64,000 nucleotides of DNA from Urbifossiella limnaea (GTDB taxonomy: Bacteria; Planctomycetota; Planctomycetia; Gemmatales; Gemmataceae): assembly GCF_007747215.1 (NCBI RefSeq), contig NZ_CP036273.1:4076322-4140321 (forward strand). Direction: 5' to 3'. Below, one piece after another: positions 41,835 through 50,427 of the stretch. Numbering within the stretch: position 1 is the first letter of the stretch; each line of letters starts with the position of its first letter. Made by a program: the position numbers and the translations under genes. The notes beneath the pieces were generated by a model, which searched no databases, had not been told where the DNA came from, and saw only the letters and a list, made by a program, of their open reading frames with translations.

Positions 41835-42788
41835 ATGAACGGCGGCTACTGGCTCGGAGTGGACCTCGGCGGCACGAAAATCCTCACCGGCCTGTTCGAC
41901 GACGACCTCAAGCTTCTCGCCAAGTCGAAGCAGCCGACGCGCGCCGACGACGGCCCGGCTGGAGTGGTCGGCCGCATCATTGAGGGCGTCGAGGGCGTGC
42001 TGAAGGAGGCCGCCATCGACCCCGCGCAGGTTCGCGGCATGGGACTCGGCGTGCCGGGGCAGATCGTCATCGGCACGACCACCGTCAAGTTCGCGCCGAA
42101 CCTCGACTGGCACGATGTGGACGTGGCACCCCTGCTACCCGCCTCCTGGAAATGGCCGGTGATGCTGGAAAACGACGTTCGGATGGGAACGTTCGGCGAG
42201 TTCGCCTACGGCGCGGCGAAGGGCGCCCGCAACGTCTTCGGCGTGTTCGTCGGCACCGGCGTCGGCGGCGGGCTGATCCTGAACGGCGAACTCTTCACCG
42301 GCTTCAACGGCAACGCCGGCGAGGTCGGCCACGTCATCGTCCACTGGCGGCGCGGCAGCAGCCTGGAGAGCATCGCCGGCCGGAAGTACATGATGAAGCG
42401 GGCCAAGGAGGTGCTCGACGACGCCCCGAAGCGCGTCCGCAAGGAGTGGAAGAACGTCGACCTGGCGAAGGTGCGCAGTTCGCAGCTCGCCGAGTTCTAC
42501 CAGAAGGGCGACCCGGTGGCGGTGCAACTGGTGGACGACGGTGCCCGCGCCCTCGGGGCGGCGGTCGGCGGGGTGGTCAACCTGCTGAGCCCGGAAGTGG
42601 TCGTGATCGGCGGCGGCGTCGCGGGGGCGCTCGGCGACCCGTACATCGAACGCGTCTGGGAGTTGGCCCGCCGGCACACGCTGCCTGGGGCGGCCGACAA
42701 CGTCCGCTGCGTCGCCGCGGCGCTCGGAGACGACTCCGGCGTCATCGGCTGTGCGGCGTACGCGCGCGCCCGGGCCTCACGGTCGTAA
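41835..42788 (+). CDS. ROK family sugar kinase (second copy)
   Basis: A 317-residue ROK protein, probably glucokinase-like. Features: 'WLGVDLGGTKILTGLFDDD' (phosphate 1), 'GMGLGVPGQIV', 'LENDVRMGTFGEFAYG' (catalytic Asp), 'FGVFVGTGVGGGLILNGELFTG' (phosphate 2), 'NAGEVGHVIVHW' and 'VVVIGGGVAGALGD' (adenosine). The His of EVGH is kept but the Cys zinc motif is replaced by a Lys/Arg-rich insertion ('GRKYMMKRAKEVLDDAPKRVRKEWK'). It differs enough from the first ROK gene (39547) to be an old paralogue rather than a recent copy. The next gene, an inositol-phosphatase-family member, lies 27 nt downstream. Confidence 0.88.
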   Translation: MNGGYWLGVDLGGTKILTGLFDDDLKLLAKSKQPTRADDGPAGVVGRIIEGVEGVLKEAAIDPAQVRGMGLGVPGQIVIGTTTVKFAPNLDWHDVDVAPLLPASWKWPVMLENDVRMGTFGEFAYGAAKGARNVFGVFVGTGVGGGLILNGELFTGFNGNAGEVGHVIVHWRRGSSLESIAGRKYMMKRAKEVLDDAPKRVRKEWKNVDLAKVRSSQLAEFYQKGDPVAVQLVDDGARALGAAVGGVVNLLSPEVVVIGGGVAGALGDPYIERVWELARRHTLPGAADNVRCVAAALGDDSGVIGCAAYARARASRS

Positions 42789-42815
42789 CCCAACCCGATA
42801 CGGACAACCGACACG

Positions 42816-43592
42816 ATGAATCGCGACTGGCAGACCCGCTACGAGCTCGCCGTCGAAGCCGGCCGCAAGGCCGGCGACCTGGCCCGTGCCTATTACGAGA
42901 CGACGTTCGACATCGAGAACAAGGCCGACGACACTCCCGTCACCGTCGCCGACCGGCAGGCCGAGCAGCTCATCCGAAGCCTGGTCACGCAGTCGTTTCC
43001 CGACGACGGCTTCCTCGGCGAGGAGTTCGGGGACCAGCCCGGCGGCTCCGGCTTCCGCTGGGTCATCGACCCGATCGACGGCACCCGCTCGTTCATCCGG
43101 CACATCCCAATCTGGGGCACGCTGATCGGCCTGGAGTACCGCGGCGAGCCGATCGGCGGCGTCGCCTACGCCCCGGTGCTCGGGCAGGTGTACCGCGGGC
43201 TCCGCGGGGACGGCGCGTTCGTGAACGACCGCCGCATCCACGTGGCGAAGACCGACAAGCTCGGCGACGCGCTGATGTGCTACAGCAGCCTCAACTGGTT
43301 CACCAAGGTCGGCCGGGAGAACGCGTTCCTCGAACTCGTGCGGCGGACGCACCGGCAGCGCGGGTTCGGCGACTTCTACGGGTTCTGCCTCGTCGCCGAG
43401 GGGGCGTGCGACTTCATGATCGACCACGGCGTCCACGAGTGGGACGTGTCGGCCCTGAAGGCGATCGTCGAGGAGGCCGGCGGACAGTTCACCGACTGGG
43501 GCGGCACGCCGACCACGACGACGCCGGACGTACTGGCCAGCAACGGCCTTCTGCACGCCGACGTGCTGGCGATCTTGCGCGACACCCCGTAA
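42816..43592 (+). CDS. Inositol monophosphatase family protein (HisN-like)
   Basis: A 258-residue Mg-dependent phosphatase. The metal and catalytic motifs are complete: 'DTPVTVADRQAEQLI', 'FLGEEFGDQ' (Glu), 'WVIDPIDGTRSFIRHIPIWGTLI' (Asp-Pro-Ile-Asp-Gly-Thr) and 'EWDVSALKAIVEEAGG' (Asp). The 'RSFIRHIPIWGTLI' and 'GFCLVAEGACDFMID' sequences resemble the HisN branch (histidinol-phosphate phosphatase) more than inositol monophosphatases proper. Inositol phosphate, histidinol phosphate or adenosine bisphosphate remain possible substrates. Cytoplasmic; follows the second ROK gene closely. Confidence 0.9.
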   Translation: MNRDWQTRYELAVEAGRKAGDLARAYYETTFDIENKADDTPVTVADRQAEQLIRSLVTQSFPDDGFLGEEFGDQPGGSGFRWVIDPIDGTRSFIRHIPIWGTLIGLEYRGEPIGGVAYAPVLGQVYRGLRGDGAFVNDRRIHVAKTDKLGDALMCYSSLNWFTKVGRENAFLELVRRTHRQRGFGDFYGFCLVAEGACDFMIDHGVHEWDVSALKAIVEEAGGQFTDWGGTPTTTTPDVLASNGLLHADVLAILRDTP

Positions 43593-43692
43593 CCGCTGTT
43601 GCCATTCCGCGGCCGTACGCGAAGAATGACACCACGGCCGATGTCGGCCGCCCCGCCTCGCCGTCCCCTCCCCCGTGCAGGAGTCGCGCCCC

Positions 43693-44481
43693 ATGCGCTG
43701 CCGCTTGTTCAGCCTCGCCGCGTTCGCCGCGGCCGCCGTGCTCCCCTCGGCCGCCGCCCAGCCGCCCGCCGGCTGGTCCAACGTGAAGGGTCAGATTACG
43801 TTCCCCGCCGGCGCGCCGATCCCCGAGCGGAAGGCGCTCGATGTGACGCAGGACAAGGCCCACTGCTTGAGCAAGGGGCCGATCCCGGACGAGACGCTGA
43901 TCGTCAACGGCAAGAACCGTGGCATCAAGAACGTGGTCGTGTGGCTGCGGCCGGACGACATGAACGCCAAGTCGAAGCTGCCGGCCGAGCAGATTCACCC
44001 GTCCGACAAGGGCCGCAAGGCCGCCGAAGTGACCATCGACCAGCCGTGCTGCATGTTCACCCCGCGGGTCACGCTGGTGCGGGCCGGCGACACGCTGGTG
44101 GCGAAGAACTCGGCCCCGGTGGCGCACAACTTCTTCTGGACGAGCGGTAACAACGGCGACCACAACCCGACGATCCCGGCCGGCGGTTCGCACAAGATCG
44201 GGCCGCTGAACCCGGAGACGGCGCCGATCCCGTACAAGTGTACGATCCACCCGTGGATGAACGGCGTCGTCCGCGTGTTCGACCACCCGTATTACGCGGT
44301 GACCGACGACGACGGCAACTTCTCGCTGGCGAACGCCCCGCAGGGGAAGTACCGCATGGTGGTGTGGCACGAGAAGGTCGGCTTCCTCGGCGGCAAGGAC
44401 GGCCGGTTCGGCACGCCGATCGAGATCAAGGGCGACGCCACCCAGTTGAAGGCGATGGACTTCGGCGAGCTTGCGAAGTAA
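43693..44481 (+). CDS. Exported cupredoxin-like protein with a regulatory beta domain
   Basis: A 262-residue protein with a signal peptide (1-22, ending 'SAAAQ'). The cupredoxin fold at about 110-200 has a full type 1 copper set: His145 in 'APVAHNFFW' and C183-x2-H186-x2-M189 in 'YKCTIHPWMNG'. It is therefore likely to bind copper and carry electrons, like plastocyanin or azurin relatives. The C-terminal part ('YAVTDDDGNFSLANAPQGKYRMVVWHEKVGF') is a carboxypeptidase-regulatory-like beta sandwich, which often aids binding to the cell surface or to another protein. I chose ATG 43693, with CAGGAG 9 nt upstream; the GTG at 43675 is in frame. A perfect 15-bp hairpin follows. It may accept electrons from the many heme proteins of this organism, as inference. 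Confidence 0.88.
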   Translation: MRCRLFSLAAFAAAAVLPSAAAQPPAGWSNVKGQITFPAGAPIPERKALDVTQDKAHCLSKGPIPDETLIVNGKNRGIKNVVVWLRPDDMNAKSKLPAEQIHPSDKGRKAAEVTIDQPCCMFTPRVTLVRAGDTLVAKNSAPVAHNFFWTSGNNGDHNPTIPAGGSHKIGPLNPETAPIPYKCTIHPWMNGVVRVFDHPYYAVTDDDGNFSLANAPQGKYRMVVWHEKVGFLGGKDGRFGTPIEIKGDATQLKAMDFGELAK

Positions 44482-44494
44482 TCCCGGCTCGACA

Positions 44495-44528
44495 GCGCGG
44501 GTTCTGGCCCAGCGGCCAGAACCCGCGC
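44495..44528 (+). terminator. Perfect 15-bp hairpin after the cupredoxin gene
   Basis: GCGCGGGTTCTGGCC (44495-44509) pairs exactly with 44514-44528 around a 4-nt loop, 13 nt after the stop codon. No T-tract follows, so it may be a stability hairpin or a terminator that needs no U run. Confidence 0.7.
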
Positions 44529-44642
44529 CGACCAGCGATTCGACACCTCGGCGTCACCCGCTCAACACTCGCAACTCCCGCGCACGTTACCAGTCTCGTT
44601 GGCCCGGCTCAGTGCCGCGGCCGACCGAGTTCCACCATCGCT

Positions 44643-44670
44643 TTGACTTTTTTTAAACGCACGCCATAGT
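44643..44670 (+). promoter_or_regulatory. Candidate promoter for the kinase-PilZ gene
   Basis: TTGACT (44643-44648) and CATAGT (44665-44670) are 16 nt apart, in an AT-rich patch with a run of eight T. The start codon lies 95 nt downstream. Nothing else is recognised in 44529-44765. Confidence 0.45.
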
Positions 44671-44765
44671 TGTCGACAGAACGGTCACAATCGTCGGAGC
44701 CGGTGTGCTCCGCACGCCGAGATGTCGTACCCGGGCCTGCCTGGTCCCGTTGTGGGAGTTCGCCC

Positions 44766-45983
44766 ATGAAGTCTGCTCGCGCCCGCGAATTTCAACTCCC
44801 GGTCACCACCCGCTACGAGTTCGAAAAGTTGCTGGGGAGCGGGGGTATGGGGGTGGTCTACCAGGCCCTCGACCGCCGGACGGGTGAGCGGGTCGCCATC
44901 AAGGTCCTCCGGTTCCAGCCGTCGGCGAACCCGACCCTGTTCAAGCGGATCGAACGGGAGTTCCGCTCGGCCTCGAACCTCGAGCACCCGAACATCGTCC
45001 GGGCGCTGGCGTTCGAGACGGACGAGCGGAGTTGTTTCCTCGTGTACGAACTGATCAACGGCGGTAGCCTCGGAGACCGGCTCGACAACCACGGGCGGAT
45101 CCCCGAGGTGGACGCCGTGAAGTTGATTACCCAGGTTGCCCAGGCGCTCCACTACGCCCACTCGTTCGGCGTAATTCACCGCGACGTGAAGCCGGATAAC
45201 GTGCTGATCCTGCCGAGCGGGCGGGTCAAGTTGACGGACTTCGGGCTGGCCAAGGAGTTGGACAACGACGAGGAACTGACCCGGCAGGCGAGCGGGCTGG
45301 GGACGCCGAACTACATGGCCCCGGAACAGTTCGTGGACGCCCGGTCGGCCGGTGTCCAGTGCGACGTGTACTCCCTCGCGGCCACCCTCTTCCACCTGCT
45401 CACCGGCAGAATCCCGTTCGACGGCAAAACGGACCTGGCGATTCTGACGATGAAGGAGCGTGGGATCGGAACGTCCCCCCGGGCGCTGCTACCCGGAATC
45501 AGTGGGCGGGTCGATGCCGCCATCCGGGCTGCCCTCAACCCGGACGCGACCAAGCGGCCCGCGACGGTCCTCGAGTTCTTCAAGCTACTCACCGCCAGAA
45601 CCCGGCTCGGGCGACCGGGCGCCGTCCCGAACCTCACCCAGTCTGCCGCTCCCGACGACCGTCGGGTGTCGTGCCGGCACACCCTCAAGGTCGGGGCGTG
45701 TGGGGTGGTCGATACGACTCTCCACGGTGGGACCGAGGAAGTCTGGCCGCTCGTCGTCCGCGACGTTTCCGGGACGGGGATCGGCGTGACGTTGGCCCGC
45801 CGGTTTGAAGTCGGGACGGAACTCGGGATCGAACTCCACGCCGGCCGCGAGCCCGGCTTGCGCCGGTTCGCGGCGCGGGTCGTGCGCGTCCAGTCGGACC
45901 GTGGCGGGTACTGGGTCCACGGGTGCGTCTTCGACCCGCCGATCCACGAGGACGATGTCGCCGGCTTGCTCGAGTTCGCCTGA
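44766..45983 (+). CDS. Serine/threonine protein kinase fused to a PilZ domain
   Basis: A 405-residue cytoplasmic protein with two domains. The kinase (about 16-280) is canonical: GSGGMGVV loop (25-31), Lys46, catalytic loop 'HRDVKPDN' (138-145), 'DFG' (158-160) and 'GTPNYMAPE' (179-187). The C-terminal PilZ domain (about 296-400) has both c-di-GMP motifs, R300-x3-R304 and D333-x-S-x-x-G338. No transmembrane segment separates them, unlike most PknB-type kinases. It should sense c-di-GMP and change kinase output accordingly, which is inference from the domains. The ATG at 44766 has GGGAG 7 nt upstream; the longer frame from 44670 lacks a site. Single-gene unit with its own promoter, ending beside a hairpin shared with pyrG. 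Confidence 0.93.
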   Translation: MKSARAREFQLPVTTRYEFEKLLGSGGMGVVYQALDRRTGERVAIKVLRFQPSANPTLFKRIEREFRSASNLEHPNIVRALAFETDERSCFLVYELINGGSLGDRLDNHGRIPEVDAVKLITQVAQALHYAHSFGVIHRDVKPDNVLILPSGRVKLTDFGLAKELDNDEELTRQASGLGTPNYMAPEQFVDARSAGVQCDVYSLAATLFHLLTGRIPFDGKTDLAILTMKERGIGTSPRALLPGISGRVDAAIRAALNPDATKRPATVLEFFKLLTARTRLGRPGAVPNLTQSAAPDDRRVSCRHTLKVGACGVVDTTLHGGTEEVWPLVVRDVSGTGIGVTLARRFEVGTELGIELHAGREPGLRRFAARVVRVQSDRGGYWVHGCVFDPPIHEDDVAGLLEFA

Positions 45984-45997
45984 CCCGCCGCGCCTGA

Positions 45998-46017
45998 GCC
46001 CGGGCTGACGGCCCGGG
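45998..46017. terminator. Hairpin between convergent kinase-PilZ and pyrG genes
   Basis: GCCCGGGC at 45998-46005 pairs with GCCCGGG at 46011-46017 in the 44-bp convergent gap. It could serve both directions; there is no T-tract. Confidence 0.45.
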
Positions 46018-46027
46018 AAGGCGAACC

Positions 46028-47641
46028 CTACTGCCTGGCGAGCCGGTACTTCACGGCGGCTCCGACGAAGTCGCGGAACAGCGGGTGCGGCTTCGTCGGC
46101 TTCGATTTGAACTCGGGGTGGCACTGCACCGCCACGAACCACGGGTGCCCCGGCAGCTCCAGCGCCTCCACCAGCGTGCCGTCCGGGCTCGTGCCGCTGA
46201 ACACCAGCCCGGCCGCGCTCAGCCGGTCGCGGTACAGGTTGTTCACCTCGTACCGGTGGCGGTGCCGCTCGTGGACCACGTCCGCCCCGTAGGCCTCCCG
46301 CGCCTTCGAGCCTGCGGCGAGGTGGCACGCGTACGACCCAACCCGCTGCGTCCCGCCGACGTACTCGATCCCCTCCTGCTCGCTCATCAGGCACACCACC
46401 GGGTGGGCGCACGCCTTGTCGAACTCGGTGCTGTTCGCGCCGTCGAGGCCTGCGACGTGGCGGGCGTACTCGATCGTCGCGCACTGGAGTCCGAGGCAGA
46501 TGCCGAAGAACGGCAGCCCCGTCTCGCGGGCGTGGCGGATCGCGTCGATCTTCCCCTCGATGCCGCGCTTGTCGAAGCCCCCCGGCACGAGCAGGCCGTC
46601 CACGCCGGCGAGCATCTTCGCCGCCCCCTCCTTGTGCAGCTCCTCCGAGTCGATCGTGGTGACCTCGACCGTCACCTGGTTGGCAATGCCGGCGTGGTCC
46701 AGCGACTCGTACACGCTCTTGTACGCGTCGCGGTGCGTCACGTACTTGCCGACGAAGCCGATCTTCACCGTCGGTCGCGGCTGCTTCATCCGGGCCAGCA
46801 TGTCGCGCCAGTCGTCGATCCGCAGCGGCTGCGTCAGTTCGAGCCCGAGCTTGGAGGCCACGAGCTCGTCCACTTTCTTGTCGGCGAACCCGAGGGGCAC
46901 CTCGTAGATGCTGAACTCCTTGTCCTTCTCCTCGATCACCGCCCGCGGCTCGACGTTGCAGAACAGGGCGATCTTGTCGATGTCGCCCGGCGGAATCGTC
47001 CGCTCCGTGCGGCACACCAGCACGTCCGGCTGGATGCCGATCTTCCGCAACTCCATGACGCTGTGCTGCGTTGGCTTCGTCTTCAGCTCCTTCGCCGCCT
47101 TCAGGTACGGCACCAGCGTGAGGTGAACGAACAGGCAGTTCTGCTTCCCCACGTCGAACGCGAACTGGCGGATCGCCTCGAAGAACGGCATCCCCTCGAT
47201 GTCGCCGACGGTGCCGCCGATCTCGGTGATGACCACGTCCACGTCCGGCGTCGCCAGCCGGGCGATGCAGTGCTTGATCTCGTTCGTGACGTGCGGGATG
47301 ACCTGGACCGTCTTCCCCTTGTACTTCCCCTGCCGCTCCTTCCGCAGGATCGTCTCGTAGATGCGGCCGGTGGTCAGGTTGCAGCCGCGGTCGAGCGACA
47401 CGTCCGTGAACCGCTCGTAGTGGCCGAGGTCGAGGTCGGTCTCGGCCCCGTCGTCGAGGACGTACACCTCGCCGTGCTGGTACGGGCTCATCGTGCCCGG
47501 GTCGACGTTGAGGTACGGGTCGAGCTTCTGCATCCGAATCTTGAAGCCGCGGCGCTCGAGCAGCAGCCCGATCGACGCCGAGGTGAGTCCCTTGCCGAGC
47601 GAACTGACAACGCCGCCGGTGACGAAAATGTGTTTGGCCAT
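46028..47641 (-). CDS. pyrG: CTP synthase
   Basis: Makes CTP from UTP, ATP and glutamine in the cytoplasm. The 537 residues have both halves of the enzyme. The synthetase domain begins '[24 protein letters not shown]' (ATP loop) with '[20 protein letters not shown]'-like sequence at about 140-160 (here '[11 protein letters not shown]'). The glutamine amidotransferase domain has '[11 protein letters not shown]', the nucleophile Cys in '[11 protein letters not shown]', and C-terminal '[13 protein letters not shown]' with the catalytic His and Glu. Length is normal (about 530-550). The gene is followed downstream on the same strand by nothing within 28 nt of the convergent kinase gene; kdsB lies upstream of it on the same strand, with a hairpin between, so the two may be separate transcripts. 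Confidence 0.97.
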   Translation of the reverse strand: MAKHIFVTGGVVSSLGKGLTSASIGLLLERRGFKIRMQKLDPYLNVDPGTMSPYQHGEVYVLDDGAETDLDLGHYERFTDVSLDRGCNLTTGRIYETILRKERQGKYKGKTVQVIPHVTNEIKHCIARLATPDVDVVITEIGGTVGDIEGMPFFEAIRQFAFDVGKQNCLFVHLTLVPYLKAAKELKTKPTQHSVMELRKIGIQPDVLVCRTERTIPPGDIDKIALFCNVEPRAVIEEKDKEFSIYEVPLGFADKKVDELVASKLGLELTQPLRIDDWRDMLARMKQPRPTVKIGFVGKYVTHRDAYKSVYESLDHAGIANQVTVEVTTIDSEELHKEGAAKMLAGVDGLLVPGGFDKRGIEGKIDAIRHARETGLPFFGICLGLQCATIEYARHVAGLDGANSTEFDKACAHPVVCLMSEQEGIEYVGGTQRVGSYACHLAAGSKAREAYGADVVHERHRHRYEVNNLYRDRLSAAGLVFSGTSPDGTLVEALELPGHPWFVAVQCHPEFKSKPTKPHPLFRDFVGAAVKYRLARQ

Positions 47642-47675
47642 GTGGTGAACGCCCCCGGTGGTCGGTGAACGGAGC

Positions 47676-47699
47676 GGGGCCGGCGCTGCCGCCGGCCCC
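47676..47699 (-). terminator. Hairpin between kdsB and pyrG
   Basis: GGGGCCGGC (47676-47684) and its exact complement at 47691-47699 form a 9-bp stem with a 6-nt loop, in the 137-bp gap between the two leftward genes. It would end part of the kdsB transcript; no T-tract. Confidence 0.5.
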
Positions 47700-47778
47700 G
47701 TCAGTCACTCCTACCCCCACTCTATCGCCCGACGGGCCGCGGTCCAATGGCGGTGCCGCCGGATCACGCCGCCACCGC

Positions 47779-48540
47779 TCACGCGGCCCGGCGCGACCGC
47801 CTCTCTCCGTAGGCCCGGACGAAGGCCGCGTAGTCGGCCGGCGTGTCCACGCCGCGGTGGGCCTGCGCCACCCGCCCGACCTGGATCGTCCCGCCGGCCC
47901 CGAGCACCCGCAGCTGTTCGAGCTTCTCCGCCTCTTCCAGCGGGTGCGGCGGCAGCCCGGCCAGCCGCAGCAGGAACGCGCGCCGGTAGGCGTACACGCC
48001 GAGGTGCTGGAGGTATCGCGGCGGCCGCGCAGCCAGGTCCGGCTCGCCGTCGCGCGTCATCGGGATCGGGCTGCGCGAGAAGTACAGCGCGCGGCCGCGG
48101 TCGTCGCACACCACCTTCACCACGTTCGGGCTGAGGTACGATTCGCGGTCCGGCAGCGGCGTCGCCAGCGTCGCCATGTCGGAGCCCGGGTCGGCGACGA
48201 GCAGCCCGACCAGCTGGTCGATCGCCGCCGGCTCCAGCTGCGGCTCGTCGCCCTGCACGTTCACCACCACGTCGGCCCCGATGCCCCGCGCCACCTCGGC
48301 CACGCGGTCGGTGCCGGACGGGTGGTCCGCGCGGGTCATCACGACGTTGCCCCCGAAGCCCTCGACCGCGGCGCGGATGCGCTCGTCGTCGGTGGCGACG
48401 ATAACCAGTGACGCCGTCTTGGCCGCGGCGGCCTGCTCGTAGACGTGCTGGATGAGGTACTTGCCGGTCTCGCGGAGGAGCGGCTTCCCCGGCAGCCGCG
48501 ACGACGCGAACCGGGCGGGAATGACGACGGCGACGCGCAT
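47779..48540 (-). CDS. kdsB: 3-deoxy-manno-octulosonate cytidylyltransferase (CMP-KDO synthetase)
   Basis: Couples KDO to CMP, activating it for lipopolysaccharide core synthesis. It uses CTP, whose synthase is encoded next to it. The 253 residues have the family motifs: 'VAVVIPARFASSRLPGKPLL' at the N-terminus (CTP loop), 'VVMTRADHPSGTDRVAEVA', 'VNVQGDEPQLEPAAIDQL', 'LYFSRSPIPMTRDG' and 'QHLGVYAYRRAFLL', ending near 'EKLEQLRVL' and 'GVDTPADY'. The ATG at 48540 has GGAGG 9 nt upstream. Its presence supports a Gram-negative outer membrane with LPS. Confidence 0.95.
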   Translation of the reverse strand: MRVAVVIPARFASSRLPGKPLLRETGKYLIQHVYEQAAAAKTASLVIVATDDERIRAAVEGFGGNVVMTRADHPSGTDRVAEVARGIGADVVVNVQGDEPQLEPAAIDQLVGLLVADPGSDMATLATPLPDRESYLSPNVVKVVCDDRGRALYFSRSPIPMTRDGEPDLAARPPRYLQHLGVYAYRRAFLLRLAGLPPHPLEEAEKLEQLRVLGAGGTIQVGRVAQAHRGVDTPADYAAFVRAYGERRSRRAA

Positions 48541-48579
48541 CGGGGCCGACCTCCGTGTCGGGAACAGGTAGGGCGGCTG

Positions 48580-48609
48580 ATTACACCGTAGAAGTGAAAC
48601 GAGTTGCAA
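48580..48609 (-). promoter_or_regulatory. Promoter for kdsB
   Basis: On the minus strand TTGCAA (48609-48604) and TGTAAT (48585-48580) are 18 nt apart, and the -10 box ends 39 nt before the start at 48540. The gap is AT-richer than its surroundings. Confidence 0.45.
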
Positions 48610-48640
48610 GCCCACCCCGGGTGCCGGGTGACTCGCCCGG

Positions 48641-49024
48641 TTAGCGCGGCTTGGGTCCGGTGCCGTTCTGAAGGAACGCCGACACCCGCTGCTTCAGACG
48701 GCGGTGGGCCGGGCTGCTGCCGTTGCACAGCTGCAGAGCGTCTCGGACGTTCAGGCCCGGGTCGGGGAACGGCAGCTTCGCCAGCGCGTCGTCCACCGAC
48801 CCGGTCAACGTGTAGCGCGTGTCGAAGCCCGGGGCCACGTCGATGGAAAAGCCCCGAAGGGTCTCCAGGTCGCGGTAGAAGCCGCGCACGTCGAGCTTGA
48901 GGCGGGTGAGGAGGAGGCGGCGCGACTGCGGCCCGTCGCCGAGGAGCGTGAGGAGCTTGTACAGTCGGGCGGCGCGCTGGGCCGTCAGTGCGGCGGTCGG
49001 CGGGCCGACCTTCTTCCTCGCCAT
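48641..49024 (-). CDS. Small winged-helix (HTH) regulator
   Basis: A 127-residue protein. Residues 17-75 look like a winged HTH of the DeoR/WYL-regulator type ('AARLYKLLTLLGDGPQSRRLLLTRLKLDVRGFYRDLETLRGFSIDV'), in which the recognition helix is 'DVRGFYRDLETL'. The C-terminal WYL sensor domain of the longer relatives is absent; instead there is about 50 residues of unassigned sequence ('YTLTGSVDDALAKLPFPDPGLNVRDALQLC'). It would bind DNA without a large sensor. The ATG at 49024 has GGAGGAG just upstream, so the start is secure; the frame is open to 49159. Targets unknown; leftward like its neighbours. Confidence 0.78.
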   Translation of the reverse strand: MARKKVGPPTAALTAQRAARLYKLLTLLGDGPQSRRLLLTRLKLDVRGFYRDLETLRGFSIDVAPGFDTRYTLTGSVDDALAKLPFPDPGLNVRDALQLCNGSSPAHRRLKQRVSAFLQNGTGPKPR

Positions 49025-49168
49025 GGCTCCTCCGGCCGTCCCCGGGCGCCCCGCCTCCCTGCGGGTGACCAGGCCGCGGGCCGGGGGAGAGATCGTCCCG
49101 CGGGCGGCGCCGGTCGAAACATTGGACGTGAGTCTAGAGACGCCCGCGGGGGAAAGCAAGCACGCAAA

Positions 49169-50410
49169 TCACCGCGCCCACCGGTATACCGTTAGCCCGG
49201 TCAGGTCGCGGACGAACAAGTCGTCGCCGGCGGCCGCGAGGTGCGCCCACGTCTCGGACGCGGCCACTTTCGTGCTGCCGAGCGGCTCGAACTCGCGCGG
49301 ATTGGCCTTCACCAGGAACAGCGTGCCGCGGCTGTCCAGGCCCAGCAGCTTGTCCCGGTTGGCGATCAGGCTCCAGTAGTCGCTGAACCGCTCCTCGGTC
49401 CGCCACGCCTCTTTCCCGGCCGCCAGGTCGAAGCACGCCAGCCGCCGGTCGCGGCCGAGGAGGTAGGCGTGGCCGCCGACCACGACCGGGCTCGTCATGT
49501 GGCCCTCGTACTTGACCGACCAGCCGTCGCGGGCCGCGAACCCTTCGCTGTTCGCCGTCACGCGGAACACCTGCGTCGTGCCCTCGTAGGTGCTCGTGAA
49601 CACCCCGTCCGGCGCGACCGGCTGCGGCGTCAGGATGTTCATGCCGCGGAACGCCGGGATCGTTCGCGACCACAGGACGCGGCCGTCGGCCGGGTCCACG
49701 CCGGCCATCTTCGTGCGTGTCTGCACGAGGAGTTGGTCGCGGCCGTCGAGCTTGGCCAGCACCGGCGAGGAAAACGCCGAGCCCATCATGCCGCCGCCGT
49801 CGGTGAGCGACCGCCACTTCACCTTGCCGGTAGCCTTGTCCACCTTCGCCAGCCCGCCGCCGGCCTGCACGTACACGCCGTCCGGCGCGACGAGCGGCGA
49901 GCAGACGAACCCGAAGTCGGGGGGTGAGGTGCCGTACTCCTTCACGAAGTCGAGGCGCCACCGCTCCTTGCCGCTGGCGGTGTCCAGCGCCACGAGCACG
50001 TCGCGGATGCCGGCCACGTACAGGGTGTCGCCGTCAAGGGCCGGCGTGGAGCGGACCCAGCTGCCGTTTCGGGCGGCGAAGAACGGCACCGTCAGCGAGC
50101 CGTCCCACTTCGCCTGCCACTTCTGCTTCCCGGTGGCGCGGTCGAACGCCGTCACCACCTCGACCTTCTTGTCGACCGTGGCCGTGGTGAAGACCGAATC
50201 GGCCGAAACGATCGGCCCCGAGTAGCTCGGCCCGAGGTCGTCGGCGCGCCACAGCTTCTGGAGGCTCGCGTCGGTGAGGCGGTCGGGCCACGCCGGGCCG
50301 GTGAACACGCCGTCGCGGGTCGGGCCGCGCCACTGCGGCCAGGTGGTCGGTTCGCCGGCGAAAACGGGTGCGGCCGCGAGCGCGGCCGCCAGGAGGACGG
50401 GACGGGTCAT
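49169..50410 (-). CDS. Exported PQQ-type beta-propeller protein
   Basis: A 413-residue protein with a signal peptide (about 1-18, 'LLAAALAAAPVFAGE'). It is a PQQ-like (quinoprotein alcohol dehydrogenase-like) propeller: 'WPQWRGPTRDGV' near the start, followed by repeats such as 'VVTAFDRATGKQKWQAKW', 'LVALDTASGKERWRLD' and 'LACFDLAAGKEAWRTE'. These resemble BamB-type or outer-membrane-assembly propellers as well as quinoproteins, but the catalytic residues for PQQ-alcohol oxidation are not evident. It likely binds other envelope proteins. GGAG lies 7 nt before the ATG at 50410. It is 17 nt after the sigma factor gene on the same strand, so the two are probably cotranscribed. Confidence 0.85.
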   Translation of the reverse strand: MTRPVLLAAALAAAPVFAGEPTTWPQWRGPTRDGVFTGPAWPDRLTDASLQKLWRADDLGPSYSGPIVSADSVFTTATVDKKVEVVTAFDRATGKQKWQAKWDGSLTVPFFAARNGSWVRSTPALDGDTLYVAGIRDVLVALDTASGKERWRLDFVKEYGTSPPDFGFVCSPLVAPDGVYVQAGGGLAKVDKATGKVKWRSLTDGGGMMGSAFSSPVLAKLDGRDQLLVQTRTKMAGVDPADGRVLWSRTIPAFRGMNILTPQPVAPDGVFTSTYEGTTQVFRVTANSEGFAARDGWSVKYEGHMTSPVVVGGHAYLLGRDRRLACFDLAAGKEAWRTEERFSDYWSLIANRDKLLGLDSRGTLFLVKANPREFEPLGSTKVAASETWAHLAAAGDDLFVRDLTGLTVYRWAR

Positions 50411-50427
50411 CGGTACTCTCCGGGGGG

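Noticed and set aside
49169-50410. PQQ-dependent alcohol dehydrogenase
   Set aside because: Catalytic Asp and calcium-site residues are not evident and the protein is shorter than such enzymes; called only a PQQ-type propeller.
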